DNA of 64,000 nt from Rikenellaceae bacterium (GTDB lineage Bacteria > Bacteroidota > Bacteroidia > Bacteroidales > Rikenellaceae): the NCBI GenBank assembly GCA_015059965.1, contig SUZM01000014.1, forward strand, positions 1-64,000. The letters run 5' to 3'. This document shows positions 15,554-27,069 of this stretch, one piece after another. The notes below the pieces were generated by a model that did no database searches, was not told the origin of the DNA, and saw only the letters and a list, made by a program, of their open reading frames with translations. Both the position numbers and the translations under genes were made by a program. How positions within the stretch are numbered: position 1 is the stretch's first letter; every line of letters starts with the position of its first letter.

Positions 15554-18310
15554 TTAGATCACGATGTTGATAATTTTACCCGGCACGACGATCACCTTCT
15601 TCGGGGCCTTGCCTTCGAGCCACTTCTGGGCCTCCTCGGCCTGAACCACGTCGGCCTGGATCTCGGCAGGCGAGAGCGAAAGCTCGTACTCGCGCTTGAA
15701 GCGCAGCTTACCATTCACCGAGACGGGGTACTCAAAGCTCTGCTCGACGAGCCACTGCTCCTCGAATTGGGGGTAGGGGGCATCGCAAACCGAGGTCTGG
15801 TGACCCAGCGCCTCCCAGAGCTCCTCGCAGATGTGGGGGGCGAAGGGGGCCAAGAGCGATACCAGGGGCTCCAGCACCTGGCGCTTGTGGCAGTTGCCCA
15901 GCTCATTGAGGCAAATCATAAAGGCCGCCACCGAGGTGTTGAATGAGAAGTTTTCGATATCCTCTCTTACCTTCTTGATGCACTTGTGCAGGGCCTTCAT
16001 CTCGCCCTTTTCGGGGGCCTCGTCCACCACGGCGAAGTTGCCCTCTTTGTCGGTGAAGAGTTTCCAGAAGCGGCGCAGGAACTTGTGTACGCCATCGATG
16101 CCGTTCGTATCCCAGGGCTTGGACTGCTCCAGCGGGCCGAGGAACATTTCGTACATGCGCAGCGTGTCGGCGCCGTAGTTCTCGACGATGTAGTCGGGGT
16201 TCACGACGTTGAACATCGATTTCGACATCTTCTCGATGGCCCAGCCGCAGATGTACTTGCCATCTTCGAGGATAAACTCCACGTCGTGGAATTCGGGGCG
16301 CCACTTGCGGAAGGCCTCCAGATCCAGCACGTCGTTCTTGACGATATTGACATCGACATGGATGGCCTGCGTTTCGTATTGCGAGCGCAGGTTCAGCGAG
16401 ACGAACTTGTTGGTCCCCACCACGCGGTAGACGAAGTTCGAACGGCCCTGAATCATTCCCTGGTTCACCAGCTTCTTGAAGGGCTCCTGCTCGCAGACGT
16501 AGCCCAGGTCGTAGAGGAACATGTTCCAAAAACGCGAGTACATCAGGTGGCCTGTGGCGTGCTCAATGCCACCTACATAGAGGTCTACATTGCGCCAATA
16601 CTCATTGGCCTCTTTCGAGACCAGCCCCTCGTGGTTGCGGGGATCCATGTAGCGCAGGTAGTAGGCCGACGAACCGGCAAAGCCCGGCATGGTCGAGAGC
16701 TCGAAGGGATACCCTTCGGCCGTGTGCCACTCCTTGACACGAGCCAACGGGGGCTCACCCTCGGCCGTGGGGCCGAAGTTTTCGATCTCGGGCAGGGTGA
16801 GGGGCAGCTGCTCCTTTTGCAGGGGGTAGGCCACGTCGTTGCGGTAGTAAATCGGAAAGGGCTCGCCCCAGTAACGCTGGCGCGAGAAGATGGCATCGCG
16901 CAGGCGGTAGTTGATCAACTTCTTGCCTAAGCCGCGGCGCTCTACCTCCTCAAACATCAGGGGGATGGCCTCGGTAACGTCCATGCCCGTCAGGAAATCG
17001 GAGTTGATCATCTTACCCGACTTGGCATCGTAGGAGGCCTCCTCGATGTTACCGCCCTCGACTACGGGGACGATCTCCAGGCCGAAGTGGCGGGCAAAGG
17101 CCCAGTCGCGAGAGTCGTGGGCCGGAACGGCCATAATGGCCCCCGTACCGTAGCCGGCCAACACATAGTCGGAGATAAAGATCGGAATCGCCTTGCCCGT
17201 GAAGGGGTTGATGGCGTAGGAGCCCGTTTGCACACCCGTTACGCGCTTCGTCTCGGCAATGCGCTCGCGCTCCGAACGCTTCTTGGCCTGCTGGATGTAG
17301 GCCTCAACCTCAGCCTGCTGCTCGGGGGTGGTCAGCTCCTCGACCCACTCATGCTCGGGGGCGATCACCATGAACGTAACGCCGAAGATCGTGTCGGGGC
17401 GTGTCGTAAAGATCTCTAGTTTTCGGTTGGAATTCTGTACATCGAAAAATACTTGGGCACCCACCGAGCGGCCGATCCAGTTGCGCTGAATCTCCTTCAG
17501 CGACTCGCTCCACTCCAGCTGCTCCAGACCATCCAACATGCGCTGGGCGTAGGCCGTCACGCGCAGCAGCCACTGCTTCATGCGTTTCTGCTCCACGGGG
17601 TGACCGCCGCGCTCCGAGAGCCCGTCCTTTACCTCGTCGTTCGCCAGTACCGTACCCAGAGCCGGACACCAGTTCACCATCGTGTCGGCGCGGAAGGCCA
17701 GGCGCCAGTTCAGCAGTGCCTGCTCCTGCTCTTCGCTGCTCATGGCCTGCCACTCGGCGGCCGTAAACTTCAGCTCCTGTGTGCGTGCGGCATCAAGCCC
17801 CTCGGTGCCGTGAGCGGCCAGGTGCTCCTTGAGCTCGGCAATCGGACGAGCCTTCTGCTCTCGGTTGTCGTACCAGTGGTCGAACATCTCCAAGAAGGCC
17901 CACTGGGTCCAGTGGTAGTACTCCGGGTCGCAGGTGCGTACCTCGCGGCTCCAGTCGAACGAGAAGCCGATCTTGTCCAGCTGCTCGCGGTAGCGGTTGA
18001 TGTTCTGCTCGGTTGTCGTGGCGGGGTGTTGTCCCGTCTGAATGGCATATTGCTCGGCCGGCAGACCAAAGGCATCGTAGCCCATGGGGTGCAGGACGTT
18101 GAATCCGCACTGGCGCTTGTAGCGGGCGTAGATATCCGAGGCGATGTAGCCCAGCGGGTGACCCACATGCAGACCCGCCCCCGAGGGATAGGGGAACATG
18201 TCGAGCACATAGAATTTCGGCCGCGAGGGATCCATCTCTACCCGATAGGTACCCCGCTCCTGCCAGCGCTGCTGCCACTTCGTTTCTAACTCTTTGAAAT
18301 TGTATTCCAT
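15554..18310 (-). CDS. leuS: Leucyl-tRNA synthetase
   Basis: A 918-aa class I aminoacyl-tRNA synthetase charging tRNA-Leu. The Rossmann active site is split into the HIGH-like HVGHPLGY near residue 50 and KMSKS in [16 protein letters not shown]. Between them lies the CP1 editing domain ([37 protein letters not shown] pattern), which hydrolyses mischarged tRNA. The C-terminal anticodon/bulge-binding part follows. Length is at the long end for bacterial LeuRS because of insertions typical of Bacteroidetes (for example the 100-residue block after the first catalytic half). It has its own promoter (18344-18372). The window also holds tRNA-Leu genes for GAG and CAG. Confidence 0.97.
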   Translation of the reverse strand: MEYNFKELETKWQQRWQERGTYRVEMDPSRPKFYVLDMFPYPSGAGLHVGHPLGYIASDIYARYKRQCGFNVLHPMGYDAFGLPAEQYAIQTGQHPATTTEQNINRYREQLDKIGFSFDWSREVRTCDPEYYHWTQWAFLEMFDHWYDNREQKARPIAELKEHLAAHGTEGLDAARTQELKFTAAEWQAMSSEEQEQALLNWRLAFRADTMVNWCPALGTVLANDEVKDGLSERGGHPVEQKRMKQWLLRVTAYAQRMLDGLEQLEWSESLKEIQRNWIGRSVGAQVFFDVQNSNRKLEIFTTRPDTIFGVTFMVIAPEHEWVEELTTPEQQAEVEAYIQQAKKRSERERIAETKRVTGVQTGSYAINPFTGKAIPIFISDYVLAGYGTGAIMAVPAHDSRDWAFARHFGLEIVPVVEGGNIEEASYDAKSGKMINSDFLTGMDVTEAIPLMFEEVERRGLGKKLINYRLRDAIFSRQRYWGEPFPIYYRNDVAYPLQKEQLPLTLPEIENFGPTAEGEPPLARVKEWHTAEGYPFELSTMPGFAGSSAYYLRYMDPRNHEGLVSKEANEYWRNVDLYVGGIEHATGHLMYSRFWNMFLYDLGYVCEQEPFKKLVNQGMIQGRSNFVYRVVGTNKFVSLNLRSQYETQAIHVDVNIVKNDVLDLEAFRKWRPEFHDVEFILEDGKYICGWAIEKMSKSMFNVVNPDYIVENYGADTLRMYEMFLGPLEQSKPWDTNGIDGVHKFLRRFWKLFTDKEGNFAVVDEAPEKGEMKALHKCIKKVREDIENFSFNTSVAAFMICLNELGNCHKRQVLEPLVSLLAPFAPHICEELWEALGHQTSVCDAPYPQFEEQWLVEQSFEYPVSVNGKLRFKREYELSLSPAEIQADVVQAEEAQKWLEGKAPKKVIVVPGKIINIVI

Positions 18311-18343
18311 ACCTTATTTCGTGTTATTGTTCATTCTAAAGCG

Positions 18344-18372
18344 CAAAGGTATAAAATAATTCACAATTCAAA
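18344..18372 (-). promoter_or_regulatory. Promoter of leuS
   Basis: Minus strand: TTTG (18372-18369), a 17-base spacer (slightly short), then TACCTTTG (18351-18344). The TTTG is again inside a heptamer array. Confidence 0.55.
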
Positions 18373-18389
18373 ATTCACAATTCGCAATT
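18362..18389. repeat. Heptamer array (CACAATT-type)
   Basis: Four 7-base units: CACAATT, CAAAATT, CACAATT, CGCAATT. It overlaps the leuS -33 region. Confidence 0.8.
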
Positions 18390-18832
18390 ATTTTTCTTGT
18401 GGGCCCAAATAATCTCCTGCTTTTCTGCTTTTCCGGCCTCTTCCCGGGAGGCAGAAGGGGCTGATTGTTTTGCCGGGGGGTGAGAAATGGGCGAATTGCG
18501 AAGATGGTTGCCTGGCGAAGCGACCCTTAAACGGGAAAATCGAAAAAGAAGACAGGCTCGTTCTTACGGACAATCTTGCAGAACCAATTTTGCTATTCGG
18601 ATTGGGCTCCTGCCTTTCGTTTTGCGCCCGGCTGTTGCGGCTGTTGTCCCTCTCTTTTTTTGAATGAATCCTTATTTCTGACCCCTCGTCTTTCAGATCG
18701 TTTTCAGCCACTTAGCGAGGTTATTATAATTTCTTGCTTATCGAAATATAAAAACCATAAGTAAAAAGAATCGGTATTTAGGGCGGAAAATGCCGAAATG
18801 CGCGAAAATCAGTGCAAAAAGATGGTGAAAGG
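18390..18832. other. Non-coding gap between leuS and the str operon
   Basis: About 440 bases with only short, compositionally unconvincing ORFs on either strand and no recognisable RNA. It separates divergent genes. The downstream end carries the str promoter. Confidence 0.4.
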
Positions 18833-18863
18833 TTTGTTATTTCGGATTTTTTGCGTACCTTTG
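18833..18863 (+). promoter_or_regulatory. Promoter of the str-S10 ribosomal operon
   Basis: TTTG (18833-18836), a 19-base spacer, then TACCTTTG (18856-18863). The extended sequence GTACCTTTGCAGTCC is also found at the rpsA promoter. A structured leader of about 180 bases separates it from rpsL and may hold control elements. Confidence 0.7.
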
Positions 18864-19046
18864 CAGTCCGAATTAAGGGGTACTGTGCCCGTTGATGAGG
18901 GGTAAAGTCTTGAGGATGAGTGGGTTTGGGGCGTTGAAGCGCTACCCGGCGAAACGGCTGAAGGGCTTTGCGAGAGAAAAGAAACGAAATCGGGGTCGTA
19001 AAACACCCGAAACGAGTAAAAATAATTAACAAACTAAAAAAGGACA

Positions 19047-19445
19047 ATGCCTACAATTCAACAGTTAGTGAGAAACGGTCGAGTAAGCCTGGTCGAGAAA
19101 TCGAAGTCGCCGGCACTCGCAGCGTGTCCCCAGCGCCGCGGCGTGTGTACCCGTGTGTACACGACGACGCCTAAGAAGCCTAACTCGGCTATGCGTAAGG
19201 TGGCTCGTGTAAGATTAACGAACGGCAAGGAGGTGAACGCCTACATTCCGGGCGAGGGTCACAACCTGCAGGAGCACTCCATCGTGCTGGTGCGCGGTGG
19301 TCGTGTGAAGGACCTCCCCGGTGTACGTTACCACCTGGTGCGCGGTGCGCTGGATAGCGCCGGCGTAGATGGACGTCGTCAGCGTCGTTCGAAGTATGGT
19401 GCCAAGCGCCCCAAGGCAGGAGCAACGGCCGCAAAGAAGAAGTAA
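19047..19445 (+). CDS. rpsL: 30S ribosomal protein S12
   Basis: A 132-aa decoding-centre protein, first gene of the str-S10 cluster. The conserved loops [17 protein letters not shown] and [13 protein letters not shown] are intact. The lysines whose substitution gives streptomycin resistance (in PKKPNS and GRVKD) are wild-type. The conserved Asp after the second lysine is the usual site of beta-methylthiolation. The C-terminal tail is short and lysine-rich (AGATAAKKK). It is 180 bases from the promoter and 38 bases before rpsG. Confidence 0.98.
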   Translation: MPTIQQLVRNGRVSLVEKSKSPALAACPQRRGVCTRVYTTTPKKPNSAMRKVARVRLTNGKEVNAYIPGEGHNLQEHSIVLVRGGRVKDLPGVRYHLVRGALDSAGVDGRRQRRSKYGAKRPKAGATAAKKK

Positions 19446-19483
19446 TCAAAAGGAAAGAAAACTTTTAGTTTAAGGAAACAAAA

Positions 19484-19960
19484 ATGAGAAAAGCTAAGCC
19501 AAAGAAGCGAATTCTACTTCCGGACCCCAAGTTCAACGACGTGATGGTTACGCGTTTTGTGAACAATTTGATGCTGGATGGTAAGAAGAGTATTGCCTAT
19601 GAGATTTTCTACGACTCGCTGGAGCTCGTGGGCAAGAAGATGAAGGATGCTGATAAATCTCCCCTGGAGGTCTGGAAACAGGCTCTGGAGAACATCACGC
19701 CCCAAGTCGAAGTTAAGTCGAAGCGTATCGGTGGCGCGACGTTCCAGGTTCCTACGGAGGTTCGTCCCGAGCGCAAGATTTCGATCTCTATGAAAAACCT
19801 TGTCCTTTACTCGCGCAAGCGTTCGGGTAAGTCGATGGCAGAGAAACTCTCGGGTGAGATTGTAGACGCCTACAATCAGATGGGTGCCGCCTTCAAGCGT
19901 AAGGAGGAGATGCACCGCATGGCCGAGGCCAACAAGGCATTTGCACACTTCAGATTCTAA
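19484..19960 (+). CDS. rpsG: 30S ribosomal protein S7
   Basis: A 158-aa primary 16S rRNA-binding protein of the small-subunit head, near the E site. It starts [19 protein letters not shown] and has the family's central block ([15 protein letters not shown]) and C-terminal [20 protein letters not shown]. In many bacteria S7 is the autoregulator of the str operon; no matching operator is recognisable here. It lies between rpsL and fusA with a 15-base gap to fusA. Confidence 0.98.
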   Translation: MRKAKPKKRILLPDPKFNDVMVTRFVNNLMLDGKKSIAYEIFYDSLELVGKKMKDADKSPLEVWKQALENITPQVEVKSKRIGGATFQVPTEVRPERKISISMKNLVLYSRKRSGKSMAEKLSGEIVDAYNQMGAAFKRKEEMHRMAEANKAFAHFRF

Positions 19961-19975
19961 TAACAGAGTACCAAA

Positions 19976-22087
19976 ATGGCAAGAGATCTTAAATATACGC
20001 GTAATATCGGTATCATGGCTCACATCGATGCCGGTAAGACCACGACCTCGGAGCGTATTCTGTTCTATACGGGTAAGACCCACAAGATTGGTGAGACCCA
20101 CGAAGGTGCTGCCACCATGGACTGGATGGTTCAGGAGCAGGAGCGCGGTATCACGATTACCTCGGCTGCTACGACCGCATTCTGGAACTATAAGGATCAC
20201 CAGTATCAGATCAACCTGATCGACACCCCGGGACACGTCGATTTCACCGTTGAGGTGGAGCGTTCGCTGCGTGTACTGGACGGTGCCATCGCTACGTTCT
20301 GCGCCGTAGGTGGTGTGGAGCCCCAGTCGGAGACCGTATGGCGTCAGGCCGACAAGTACAACGTACCCCGTATGGGTTATGTGAACAAGATGGACCGCAC
20401 GGGTGCCGACTTCCTGGCCGTATGTGCCCAGATCAAGGAGCACTTCGGCGCTACCGCCCTTCCCGTTGTTCTGCCTATTGGCGTTGAGGACAAGTTCGAG
20501 GGCCTGGTAGACCTTATTTATAATAATGCGATCTACTACTACGACGATAAGACCGTTCGTGACAACTTCGAGATTCGTGAGATTCCCGAGCACATGAAGG
20601 CCGAGGCTGAGGAGTGGCGCAACAAGCTCATCGAGGAGGTTGCCTCGACCGACGATGCCCTGATGGAGAAGTTCTTCGAGGATCCCGAGTCGATCACCGC
20701 CGACGAGCTGCTGGCTGCCATCCGTAAGGCTACCATGTCGATGCAGCTGGTTCCCATGCTCTGCGGTTCGTCGTTCCACAACAAGGGCGTACAGAAGCTC
20801 TTGGACTATGTGATGGCTTTCCTCCCCTCGCCGCTGGATGTTCCCGCTGTAGAGGGTGTGAACCCCAAGACCGAGGAGACCGAGATCCGTAAGGCCGATG
20901 AGTCGGATCCCTTCTGCGGTCTGGCTTTCAAGATCGCTACCGACCCCTTCGTGGGCCGTCTGGCTTTCGTGCGTGTTTACTCGGGTAAGCTCGATGCCGG
21001 TTCGTATGTGCTCAACGCACGCAGCGGCAAGCGCGAGCGTATCAGCCGTATCTACCAGATGCACGCCAACAAGCAGAACCCCCTGGAGACCGTAGGTGCC
21101 GGCGATATCTGCGCCGCAGTAGGTTTCAAGGAGATCCGCACCGGTGATACCCTCTGCGCCGAGAATGCACCTATCGTGCTGGAGCAGATGACCTTCCCCG
21201 AGCCGGTTATCGGTCTGGCTGTAGAGCCCAAGACCCAGAAGGATCTCGATAAGCTGGGCATCGCCCTGGGCAAGCTTGCCGAGGAGGACCCCACCTTTAC
21301 GGTGAAGACCGATGAGGAGAGCGGCCAGACCGTGATCAGCGGTATGGGTGAGCTCCACCTCGATATCATTGTAGACCGTCTGCGCCGTGAGTTCGGTGTG
21401 GAGATCAACCAGGGTGCTCCCCAGGTGAACTACAAGGAGGCTCTTACGCAGACCGTTCAGCACCGTGAGGTATTCAAGAAGCAGACCGGTGGTCGTGGTA
21501 AGTTCGCCGACATCATCTTCGAGATCGGTCCTGCCGAGGAGGGTAAGATGGGTCTTACGTTCGTCGATGAGGTGAAGGGTGGTAACGTACCCAAGGAGTT
21601 CATCCCCGCCGTACAGAAGGGCTTCGAGGCCGCTATGGCCAACGGTGCTCTGGCCGGCTACAAGATGGACTCGATGAAGGTTACCCTCAAGGATGGTTCG
21701 TTCCACCCCGTGGACTCGGATCAGCTTTCGTTCGAGATCGCAGCCCGCAACGGTTACCGTGCCGCAGCTCCCAAGGCTGGTTCGGTGATCATGGAGCCGA
21801 TCATGGCTGTTGAGGTGGTAACGCCCGAGGAGTCGATGGGTGATATCATCGGTGACCTGAACAAGCGTCGCGGCCAGATCCAGAACATGGACTCGAAGGG
21901 TACCGCCCGTGTCGTTAAGGCTCAGGTTCCCCTGTCGGAGATGTTCGGCTATGTTACCGTGCTGCGTACCATTTCGTCGGGCCGTGCCACGTCGTCGATG
22001 GAGTTCGACCACTTCGAGGAGGTTCCCGCCAACCTGGCTAAGGAGATCATCGAGAAGTCGGCCGGCAAACGTAAGGATATGGAATAA
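19976..22087 (+). CDS. fusA: Translation elongation factor G
   Basis: A 703-aa GTPase that moves tRNA and mRNA after peptide-bond formation and, with RRF, recycles ribosomes. GTP motifs: AHIDAGKTT (G1), [10 protein letters not shown] (G2 region), DTPGHVDF (G3) and [10 protein letters not shown] (G4). Domains II-V follow in normal order and length, including [19 protein letters not shown] near the C-terminus. Only one fusA is in the window. In this operon it is followed directly by rpsJ with no tuf gene, as is typical of Bacteroidetes. A long antisense ORF over it is a codon-bias shadow. Confidence 0.98.
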   Translation: MARDLKYTRNIGIMAHIDAGKTTTSERILFYTGKTHKIGETHEGAATMDWMVQEQERGITITSAATTAFWNYKDHQYQINLIDTPGHVDFTVEVERSLRVLDGAIATFCAVGGVEPQSETVWRQADKYNVPRMGYVNKMDRTGADFLAVCAQIKEHFGATALPVVLPIGVEDKFEGLVDLIYNNAIYYYDDKTVRDNFEIREIPEHMKAEAEEWRNKLIEEVASTDDALMEKFFEDPESITADELLAAIRKATMSMQLVPMLCGSSFHNKGVQKLLDYVMAFLPSPLDVPAVEGVNPKTEETEIRKADESDPFCGLAFKIATDPFVGRLAFVRVYSGKLDAGSYVLNARSGKRERISRIYQMHANKQNPLETVGAGDICAAVGFKEIRTGDTLCAENAPIVLEQMTFPEPVIGLAVEPKTQKDLDKLGIALGKLAEEDPTFTVKTDEESGQTVISGMGELHLDIIVDRLRREFGVEINQGAPQVNYKEALTQTVQHREVFKKQTGGRGKFADIIFEIGPAEEGKMGLTFVDEVKGGNVPKEFIPAVQKGFEAAMANGALAGYKMDSMKVTLKDGSFHPVDSDQLSFEIAARNGYRAAAPKAGSVIMEPIMAVEVVTPEESMGDIIGDLNKRRGQIQNMDSKGTARVVKAQVPLSEMFGYVTVLRTISSGRATSSMEFDHFEEVPANLAKEIIEKSAGKRKDME

Positions 22088-22104
22088 GAAAAAAACGAAT
22101 CGAT

Positions 22105-22410
22105 ATGAATCAGAAAATCAGAATCAAGTTAAAGTCGTTCGATCACAACCTGGTTGACAAGTCGGCCGAGAAGATCGTAAAGACGGTGAAGAGCACGGGC
22201 GCCATCGTGAGCGGTCCGGTGCCCCTTCCGACGCACAAGCAGATTTTTACGGTGAACCGTTCGACCTTCGTAAACAAGAAGGCTCGTGAGCAGTTCCAGC
22301 TCTGCACCTTCAAGCGTATCCTCGACATCTACTCGTCGACCCCCAAGACCATCGACGCGCTGATGAAGTTGGAGCTTCCCTCGGGTGTTGAGGTAGCCAT
22401 CAAGGTTTGA
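22105..22410 (+). CDS. rpsJ: 30S ribosomal protein S10
   Basis: A 101-aa small-subunit head protein, also the partner of NusB in antitermination. Its start is [18 protein letters not shown] and it contains [17 protein letters not shown], the conserved loop. It is 17 bases after fusA. A 158-base gap with a long hairpin separates it from rplC, which is unusual for this otherwise tightly packed cluster. Confidence 0.97.
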   Translation: MNQKIRIKLKSFDHNLVDKSAEKIVKTVKSTGAIVSGPVPLPTHKQIFTVNRSTFVNKKAREQFQLCTFKRILDIYSSTPKTIDALMKLELPSGVEVAIKV

Positions 22411-22477
22411 TAAAGTAAGGTAAAGTTTCGAGCACTATATATAATAGGTATAGCGCAGACGAAACAACCCAAAAACA

Positions 22478-22511
22478 GAGAGCACTCCCTGTGAGTGCAG
22501 GGGGTGCTCTC
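22478..22511 (+). promoter_or_regulatory. Strong hairpin between rpsJ and rplC
   Basis: GAGAGCACTCCCT (22478-22490) pairs with AGGGGGTGCTCTC (22499-22511): 13 pairs, one G-U, 8-base loop. It is followed by AACAAAAGAAG, not poly-T, so it is not a simple terminator. It may be a ribosomal-protein operator or a processing site. Confidence 0.6.
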
Positions 22512-22568
22512 AACAAAAGAAGAAGATATCACTTCTATTTATAATTAACAAACGTAAATTGACACAAA

Positions 22569-23183
22569 ATGTCAGGACTTATTGGAAAGAAAATCGGAAT
22601 GACTTCCGTTTACAGTGCCGAGGGTAAGAACATACCATGCACTGTCATTGAGGCTGGTCCGTGTGTAGTTACGCAAATCAAGACGGTCGAGAAAGACAGC
22701 TACGAGGCCGTACAGATTGCCTATGACGACAAGAGTGAAAAGCACACCAGCAACAGTTTGTTAGGACACTTCAAGAAGGCCGGTACGACGCCCAAGCGTA
22801 AGCTCGCCGAGTTCAAGGAGATGCCCGAGGTGAACCTGGGCGACACCCTGACCGTCGAGATGTTCTCGGAGGAGGACTGGGTAGACGTAACGGGGATCTC
22901 GAAGGGTAAGGGCTTCCAAGGCGTAGTGAAGCGTCACGGCTTTGCCGGTGTGGGCGGTCAGACCCACGGTCAGCACAACCGTCAGCGCAAGCCCGGTTCG
23001 CTGGGTGCCTCGTCGTATCCCTCGCGCGTATTCCCCGGCAAGCGTCTTCCGGGTCAGACGGGCGGTGATCAGGTGAAGGTTCTGAACCTGAAAGTTTTGA
23101 AGGTAATCCCCGAGAGCAACCTCATCTTGGTGAAGGGCTCGATTCCCGGGGCAAAGGGTGCTTACTTAACAATTGAGAAGTAG
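22569..23183 (+). CDS. rplC: 50S ribosomal protein L3
   Basis: A 204-aa protein that starts 50S assembly near the peptidyl-transferase centre. It starts [19 protein letters not shown] and carries the family block [11 protein letters not shown], followed by a long glycine/histidine-rich loop ([20 protein letters not shown]) that reaches into the ribosome core. The stop is followed after one base by rplD. It is the first gene after the hairpin spacer. Confidence 0.97.
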   Translation: MSGLIGKKIGMTSVYSAEGKNIPCTVIEAGPCVVTQIKTVEKDSYEAVQIAYDDKSEKHTSNSLLGHFKKAGTTPKRKLAEFKEMPEVNLGDTLTVEMFSEEDWVDVTGISKGKGFQGVVKRHGFAGVGGQTHGQHNRQRKPGSLGASSYPSRVFPGKRLPGQTGGDQVKVLNLKVLKVIPESNLILVKGSIPGAKGAYLTIEK

Positions 23184-23184
23184 T

Positions 23185-23811
23185 ATGGAATTAGCAGTAT
23201 TGAACGCACAAGGCAAAGAGACCGGTCGTAAAGTAGTTCTTAACGACGCAGTCTTCGGCGTGGAGGCTAATGACCACGCTATCTACCTCGACGTAAAGCA
23301 GTATCTGGCTGATCAGCGTCAGGGTACTCACAAGGCAAAGCAGCGTAACGAAGTAGCCGGTTCGACCCGCAAACTGAAGCGTCAGAAGGGTACCGGTGGT
23401 GCACGTTGCGGCTCGATCAAGTCGCCCCTGTTCCCGGGTGGTGGCCGTGTATTCGGTCCCGTACCCCGTGATTACAGCTTCAAGCTCAACAAGAAGCTCA
23501 AGCAGCTGGCTCGTCGCAGCGCACTCAGCTACAAGGCTCAGGCAGGTGCCATCATCGCCCTGGAGAACCTGCAGCTCGAGGCTCCTAAGACCAAGAGCGT
23601 AGTTGCTATGCAGTCGGCGCTGAATGTAGCCACGAAGAAGGTGCTGGTCGTTCTTCCGGAGACGAACGTAAACCTGCAGCTCTCGTGCCGCAACATCCCC
23701 AACGTGAAGACCATCCTGGCTCAGAACCTCAATACCTATGAGGTGATGAACGCATCGTCGGTGGTTCTGGTCGAGGGTGCCGAGAATGTACTGAACGTAA
23801 TGTTAGCTTAA
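23185..23811 (+). CDS. rplD: 50S ribosomal protein L4
   Basis: A 208-aa protein lining the exit tunnel. The start at [18 protein letters not shown] is chosen; an in-frame Met four codons upstream overlaps rplC. The long basic loop ([20 protein letters not shown]) extends to the tunnel wall. In E. coli L4 represses the S10 operon and also contacts RNase E; whether it does so here is unknown, though the hairpin upstream of rplC is a candidate site. Confidence 0.97.
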   Translation: MELAVLNAQGKETGRKVVLNDAVFGVEANDHAIYLDVKQYLADQRQGTHKAKQRNEVAGSTRKLKRQKGTGGARCGSIKSPLFPGGGRVFGPVPRDYSFKLNKKLKQLARRSALSYKAQAGAIIALENLQLEAPKTKSVVAMQSALNVATKKVLVVLPETNVNLQLSCRNIPNVKTILAQNLNTYEVMNASSVVLVEGAENVLNVMLA

Positions 23812-23825
23812 AACGCACAAGAAAG

Positions 23826-24116
23826 ATGGAAATCATTATTAAGCCTATTTTGACCGAGAAAATGACGATTCAGGGCGAGAAGCTGAATCGCTACGGTTTT
23901 ATCGTTGACGTCCGTGCTAACAAGTTGCAGATTCGCAATGCCGTAGAGCAGATGTATAACGTTGTCGTTACCGATGTAAACACCATCAACTGTATGGGCA
24001 AACTCAAGAGCCGCTATACGAAGGCCGGTCTCTTGGAGGGTCGCGCCAACAACTTCAAGAAGGCAATCGTTACCTTGAAGGATGGAGATAAGATTGATTT
24101 TTACAGTAATATCTAA
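23826..24116 (+). CDS. rplW: 50S ribosomal protein L23
   Basis: A 96-aa protein at the tunnel exit, docking site for SRP and trigger factor. It starts [19 protein letters not shown] and has the RNA-binding extension [20 protein letters not shown]. It is 14 bases after rplD and 5 bases before rplB, in normal S10-operon order. Confidence 0.97.
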   Translation: MEIIIKPILTEKMTIQGEKLNRYGFIVDVRANKLQIRNAVEQMYNVVVTDVNTINCMGKLKSRYTKAGLLEGRANNFKKAIVTLKDGDKIDFYSNI

Positions 24117-24121
24117 AGAAG

Positions 24122-24946
24122 ATGGCAGTAAGAAAGTTTAAGCCGGTAACCGCCGGTACGAGACATAAGATTATCGGTACGTTCGACGAGATCACCTGCA
24201 GCGTACCTGAGAAGTCGTTGCTTGCTCCCAAGAAGAGCACGGGCGGCCGCAACAATTCGGGTCACATGACGGTACGCTATATCGGTGGCGGCCACAAGCA
24301 GATGTACCGAATCATCGACTTCAAGCGTACGAAGGATGGCGTACCCGCAACGGTAAAGACGATTGAGTACGACCCCAACCGCACGGCCCGCATCGCCCTG
24401 CTGGTTTATGCCGATGGTCAGAAGAGCTATATCATCGCTCCCAACGGCCTTCAGGTGGGTCAGACCGTCGTAAGTGGCTCGGGCGTAGCTCCCGAGGTAG
24501 GTAACACGCTCCCGCTGTCGGAGATTCCTCTGGGTACGGTTATCCACAATATTGAACTCTACCCCGGTCAGGGTGCCGCAATGGCTCGTTCGGCCGGCTC
24601 GTATGCTCAGCTGTTGGCTCGTGAGGGCAAATTCGCCATCATCAAGCTGCCTTCGGGTGAGACTCGTATGGTACTCGTAACTTGCCGTGCTACGGTGGGT
24701 GTGGTTTCGAACGTAGATCACAACCTCGAGAGCTCGGGTAAGGCTGGTCGCAAGCGTTGGCTGGGCCGCCGTCCGCACAACCGTGGTGTTGTAATGAACC
24801 CCGTAGATCACCCGATGGGTGGTGGTGAAGGTCGTGCGTCGGGTGGTCACCCCCGTTCGCGTAAGGGTCTGTTGGCTAAGGGTTACAAGACGCGCAACCC
24901 GAAGAAGACGACCTCGAAGTTTATCATTTCCAGAAAGAAAAAGTAA
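24122..24946 (+). CDS. rplB: 50S ribosomal protein L2
   Basis: A 274-aa 23S-binding protein needed for subunit association and peptidyl-transferase activity. The conserved C-terminal motif [20 protein letters not shown] (including the essential histidine) is intact. It starts [19 protein letters not shown] and ends in a basic tail ([10 protein letters not shown]). Five bases separate it from rplW. Confidence 0.98.
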   Translation: MAVRKFKPVTAGTRHKIIGTFDEITCSVPEKSLLAPKKSTGGRNNSGHMTVRYIGGGHKQMYRIIDFKRTKDGVPATVKTIEYDPNRTARIALLVYADGQKSYIIAPNGLQVGQTVVSGSGVAPEVGNTLPLSEIPLGTVIHNIELYPGQGAAMARSAGSYAQLLAREGKFAIIKLPSGETRMVLVTCRATVGVVSNVDHNLESSGKAGRKRWLGRRPHNRGVVMNPVDHPMGGGEGRASGGHPRSRKGLLAKGYKTRNPKKTTSKFIISRKKK

Positions 24947-24963
24947 TTAAATAAGAGTACATA

Positions 24964-25233
24964 ATGAGCCGTTCATTAAAAAAAGGACCATTCATTGACC
25001 CGAAACTGGAGGCCAAGGTAGTCGCACAGGCCGAGGGCAATAAGAAGTCTGTCATCAAGACTTGGTCGCGAGCAAGTATGATTTCGCCTGACTTCGTAGG
25101 TCAGACGATCGCTGTCCACAACGGAAATAAGTTTATTCCCGTTTATGTAACCGAGAATATGGTCGGTCACAAACTCGGCGAGTTTGCTCCGACGCGTAAC
25201 TTCCGTGGTCATGCAGGTAACAAGAAAAAGTAG
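24964..25233 (+). CDS. rpsS: 30S ribosomal protein S19
   Basis: An 89-aa head protein that contacts tRNA and S13. It starts [19 protein letters not shown] and has the family block [19 protein letters not shown] and [17 protein letters not shown]. Spacing of 17 bases from rplB and 7 to rplV. Confidence 0.97.
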   Translation: MSRSLKKGPFIDPKLEAKVVAQAEGNKKSVIKTWSRASMISPDFVGQTIAVHNGNKFIPVYVTENMVGHKLGEFAPTRNFRGHAGNKKK

Positions 25234-25240
25234 GTAGAAA

Positions 25241-25651
25241 ATGGGAGCAAGAAAATCAATAAGAGCCGAAAAACTGAAGGCTGAAAAGAAGCAGAAGGCT
25301 ATCGCTATTATGCGCGATTGCCCCACCTCTCCCCGTAAGATGCGTCTGGTAGCCGATATCATTCGCGGTGTGGAGATCAACAAGGCATTGGGCATCCTTC
25401 GTTACTCGAAGAAGGAGGCATCGATCCGCATGGAGAAGCTCCTGAAGTCGGCAATCGCCAACTGGGAGGCCAAGAACGAGAACGAGCGTCTGGAGGATAC
25501 GAAGCTCTGCGTAAAGGAGGTATTCGTAGACTGCGGCCGCATGCTGAAGCGTATCCAGCCTGCACCCCAGGGTCGTGCGCACCGCATTCGCAAGCGCTCG
25601 AACCATGTGACGATCGTAGTTGACAAAATGGTAATCGAAGAAAACAAGTAA
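25241..25651 (+). CDS. rplV: 50S ribosomal protein L22
   Basis: A 136-aa protein whose beta-hairpin lines the exit tunnel. It starts [19 protein letters not shown], somewhat longer at the N-terminus than E. coli L22. The hairpin loop region ([20 protein letters not shown]) is intact; mutations there cause macrolide resistance elsewhere. Five bases precede rpsC. Confidence 0.96.
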   Translation: MGARKSIRAEKLKAEKKQKAIAIMRDCPTSPRKMRLVADIIRGVEINKALGILRYSKKEASIRMEKLLKSAIANWEAKNENERLEDTKLCVKEVFVDCGRMLKRIQPAPQGRAHRIRKRSNHVTIVVDKMVIEENK

Positions 25652-25656
25652 GACAA

Positions 25657-26397
25657 ATGGGACAGAAAGTTAATCCAATAGCAAACCGTCTTGGTATCAT
25701 CCGCGGTTGGGACTCCAACTGGTTCGGTGGTAAGGATTTCTCGGAGAAATTGGTAGAAGACGCTAAGATTCGTAAGTACCTGAATGTCCGTTTGGCCAAA
25801 GCAAGTATTTCGAAGATTATCATCGAGCGCACGCTCAAACTGGTAACGGTAACCATCGCCACCGCCCGTCCGGGTATCATCATCGGTAAGGGCGGCCAGG
25901 AGGTCGATAAGTTGAAGGAGGAGCTCAAGAAGCTCACCGGCAAGGAGGTTCAGATCAACATCTTCGAGGTGAAGCGTCCCGAGGTGGATGCCACGCTCGT
26001 GGGCCAGAACATCGCCCGTCAGTTGGAGGGTCGTGTTTCGTTCCGTCGTGCCGTGAAGATGGCTGTAGCCTCGACGATGCGCATGGGCGCCGAGGGTATC
26101 AAGGTACAGGTTGCAGGCCGCGTAGGCGGCGCCGAGATGGCTCGTACGGAGACCATCAAGGAGGGTCGCGTGCCTCTGCACACCTTCCGTGCCGATGTAG
26201 ATTACTGCCTGACCGAGGCTCTCACGAAGGTGGGTATCCTGGGTATCAAGGTTTGGATCTGCCAGGGTACGGTTTACGGTAAGCGTGATCTGTTTGAGAT
26301 CGCCGGTGCATCGGCTCAGCAGCACGGTGGCGAGCGTCAGCAGGATCGTCGCGGTAAGGGTGCCCCCCGCAAGCGCCGCAATAACAACAATAAGTAG
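25657..26397 (+). CDS. rpsC: 30S ribosomal protein S3
   Basis: A 246-aa protein at the mRNA entry channel with helicase-like unwinding role. Its KH domain contains the GxxG-type loop ([15 protein letters not shown]). The C-terminal half holds [14 protein letters not shown]. The tail is basic and asparagine-rich ([12 protein letters not shown]). Twenty-five bases separate it from rplP. Confidence 0.97.
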   Translation: MGQKVNPIANRLGIIRGWDSNWFGGKDFSEKLVEDAKIRKYLNVRLAKASISKIIIERTLKLVTVTIATARPGIIIGKGGQEVDKLKEELKKLTGKEVQINIFEVKRPEVDATLVGQNIARQLEGRVSFRRAVKMAVASTMRMGAEGIKVQVAGRVGGAEMARTETIKEGRVPLHTFRADVDYCLTEALTKVGILGIKVWICQGTVYGKRDLFEIAGASAQQHGGERQQDRRGKGAPRKRRNNNNK

Positions 26398-26422
26398 GAC
26401 CTTTTAACGCGATAGTACAGTT

Positions 26423-26851
26423 ATGTTACAGCCAAAAAAGACCAAATTTAGAAGAATGCAGAAGGGTCGTATGAAGGGAGTTGCCCAGCGCGGTAACCAG
26501 CTTGCATACGGTTCGTTCGGCATCAAAGCACTTGAGTCCACCTGGATCACGGGTCGTCAGATCGAGGCTGCTCGTCAGGCCATCACCCGTTACATGAAGC
26601 GTGAGGGTCAGATCTGGATCCGCATCTTCCCCGACAAACCGATCACCAAGAAGCCCGCCGAGGTTCGTATGGGTAAGGGTAAGGGTAATCCCGAAGGCTT
26701 CGTAGCCCCCGTTACTCCCGGCCGTATTCTCTTCGAGGCAGAGGGTGTACCCTTGGCAATTGCTCAGGAGGCCCTTCGTCTGGGTGCCCAGAAGCTGCCT
26801 ATTACGACCAAGTTTATTGTAAGACGTGACTACGTCGAGACTAACATCTAA
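26423..26851 (+). CDS. rplP: 50S ribosomal protein L16
   Basis: A 142-aa protein near the A-site tRNA elbow. It starts [19 protein letters not shown] and contains [13 protein letters not shown]-type [20 protein letters not shown], matching family order. In E. coli an Arg here is hydroxylated by YcfD; I note only that the sequence block is conserved. Confidence 0.97.
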   Translation: MLQPKKTKFRRMQKGRMKGVAQRGNQLAYGSFGIKALESTWITGRQIEAARQAITRYMKREGQIWIRIFPDKPITKKPAEVRMGKGKGNPEGFVAPVTPGRILFEAEGVPLAIAQEALRLGAQKLPITTKFIVRRDYVETNI

Positions 26852-26866
26852 ACGAGTAAGGAAGCT

Positions 26867-27058
26867 ATGAAAAGTGCTGAAATAAAGGACCTGTCGGTAA
26901 AGGATCTGCAGGAGCGCATCGAGGCCCAGAAGGCCGAGCTCACGAAGCTGAAGGTGCAGCATGCAGTATCGCCCGTCGAGAATCCGTCGATTATCAAGAA
27001 ATCCCGCAGAGATATCGCGCGTATGCTGACAATTCTGCGTCAAAAGAACGCTAAATAA
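26867..27058 (+). CDS. rpmC: 50S ribosomal protein L29
   Basis: A 63-aa two-helix protein at the tunnel exit next to L23. It starts [19 protein letters not shown] and ends [16 protein letters not shown], the usual L29 C-terminus. The small gene is well placed between rplP and rpsQ. Confidence 0.95.
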   Translation: MKSAEIKDLSVKDLQERIEAQKAELTKLKVQHAVSPVENPSIIKKSRRDIARMLTILRQKNAK

Positions 27059-27069
27059 AAGTGACCACT

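Noticed and set aside
19514..22012. 832-aa minus-strand ORF opposite rpsG and fusA
   Set aside because: Antisense shadow of fusA; no promoter or start context and no recognisable domain.
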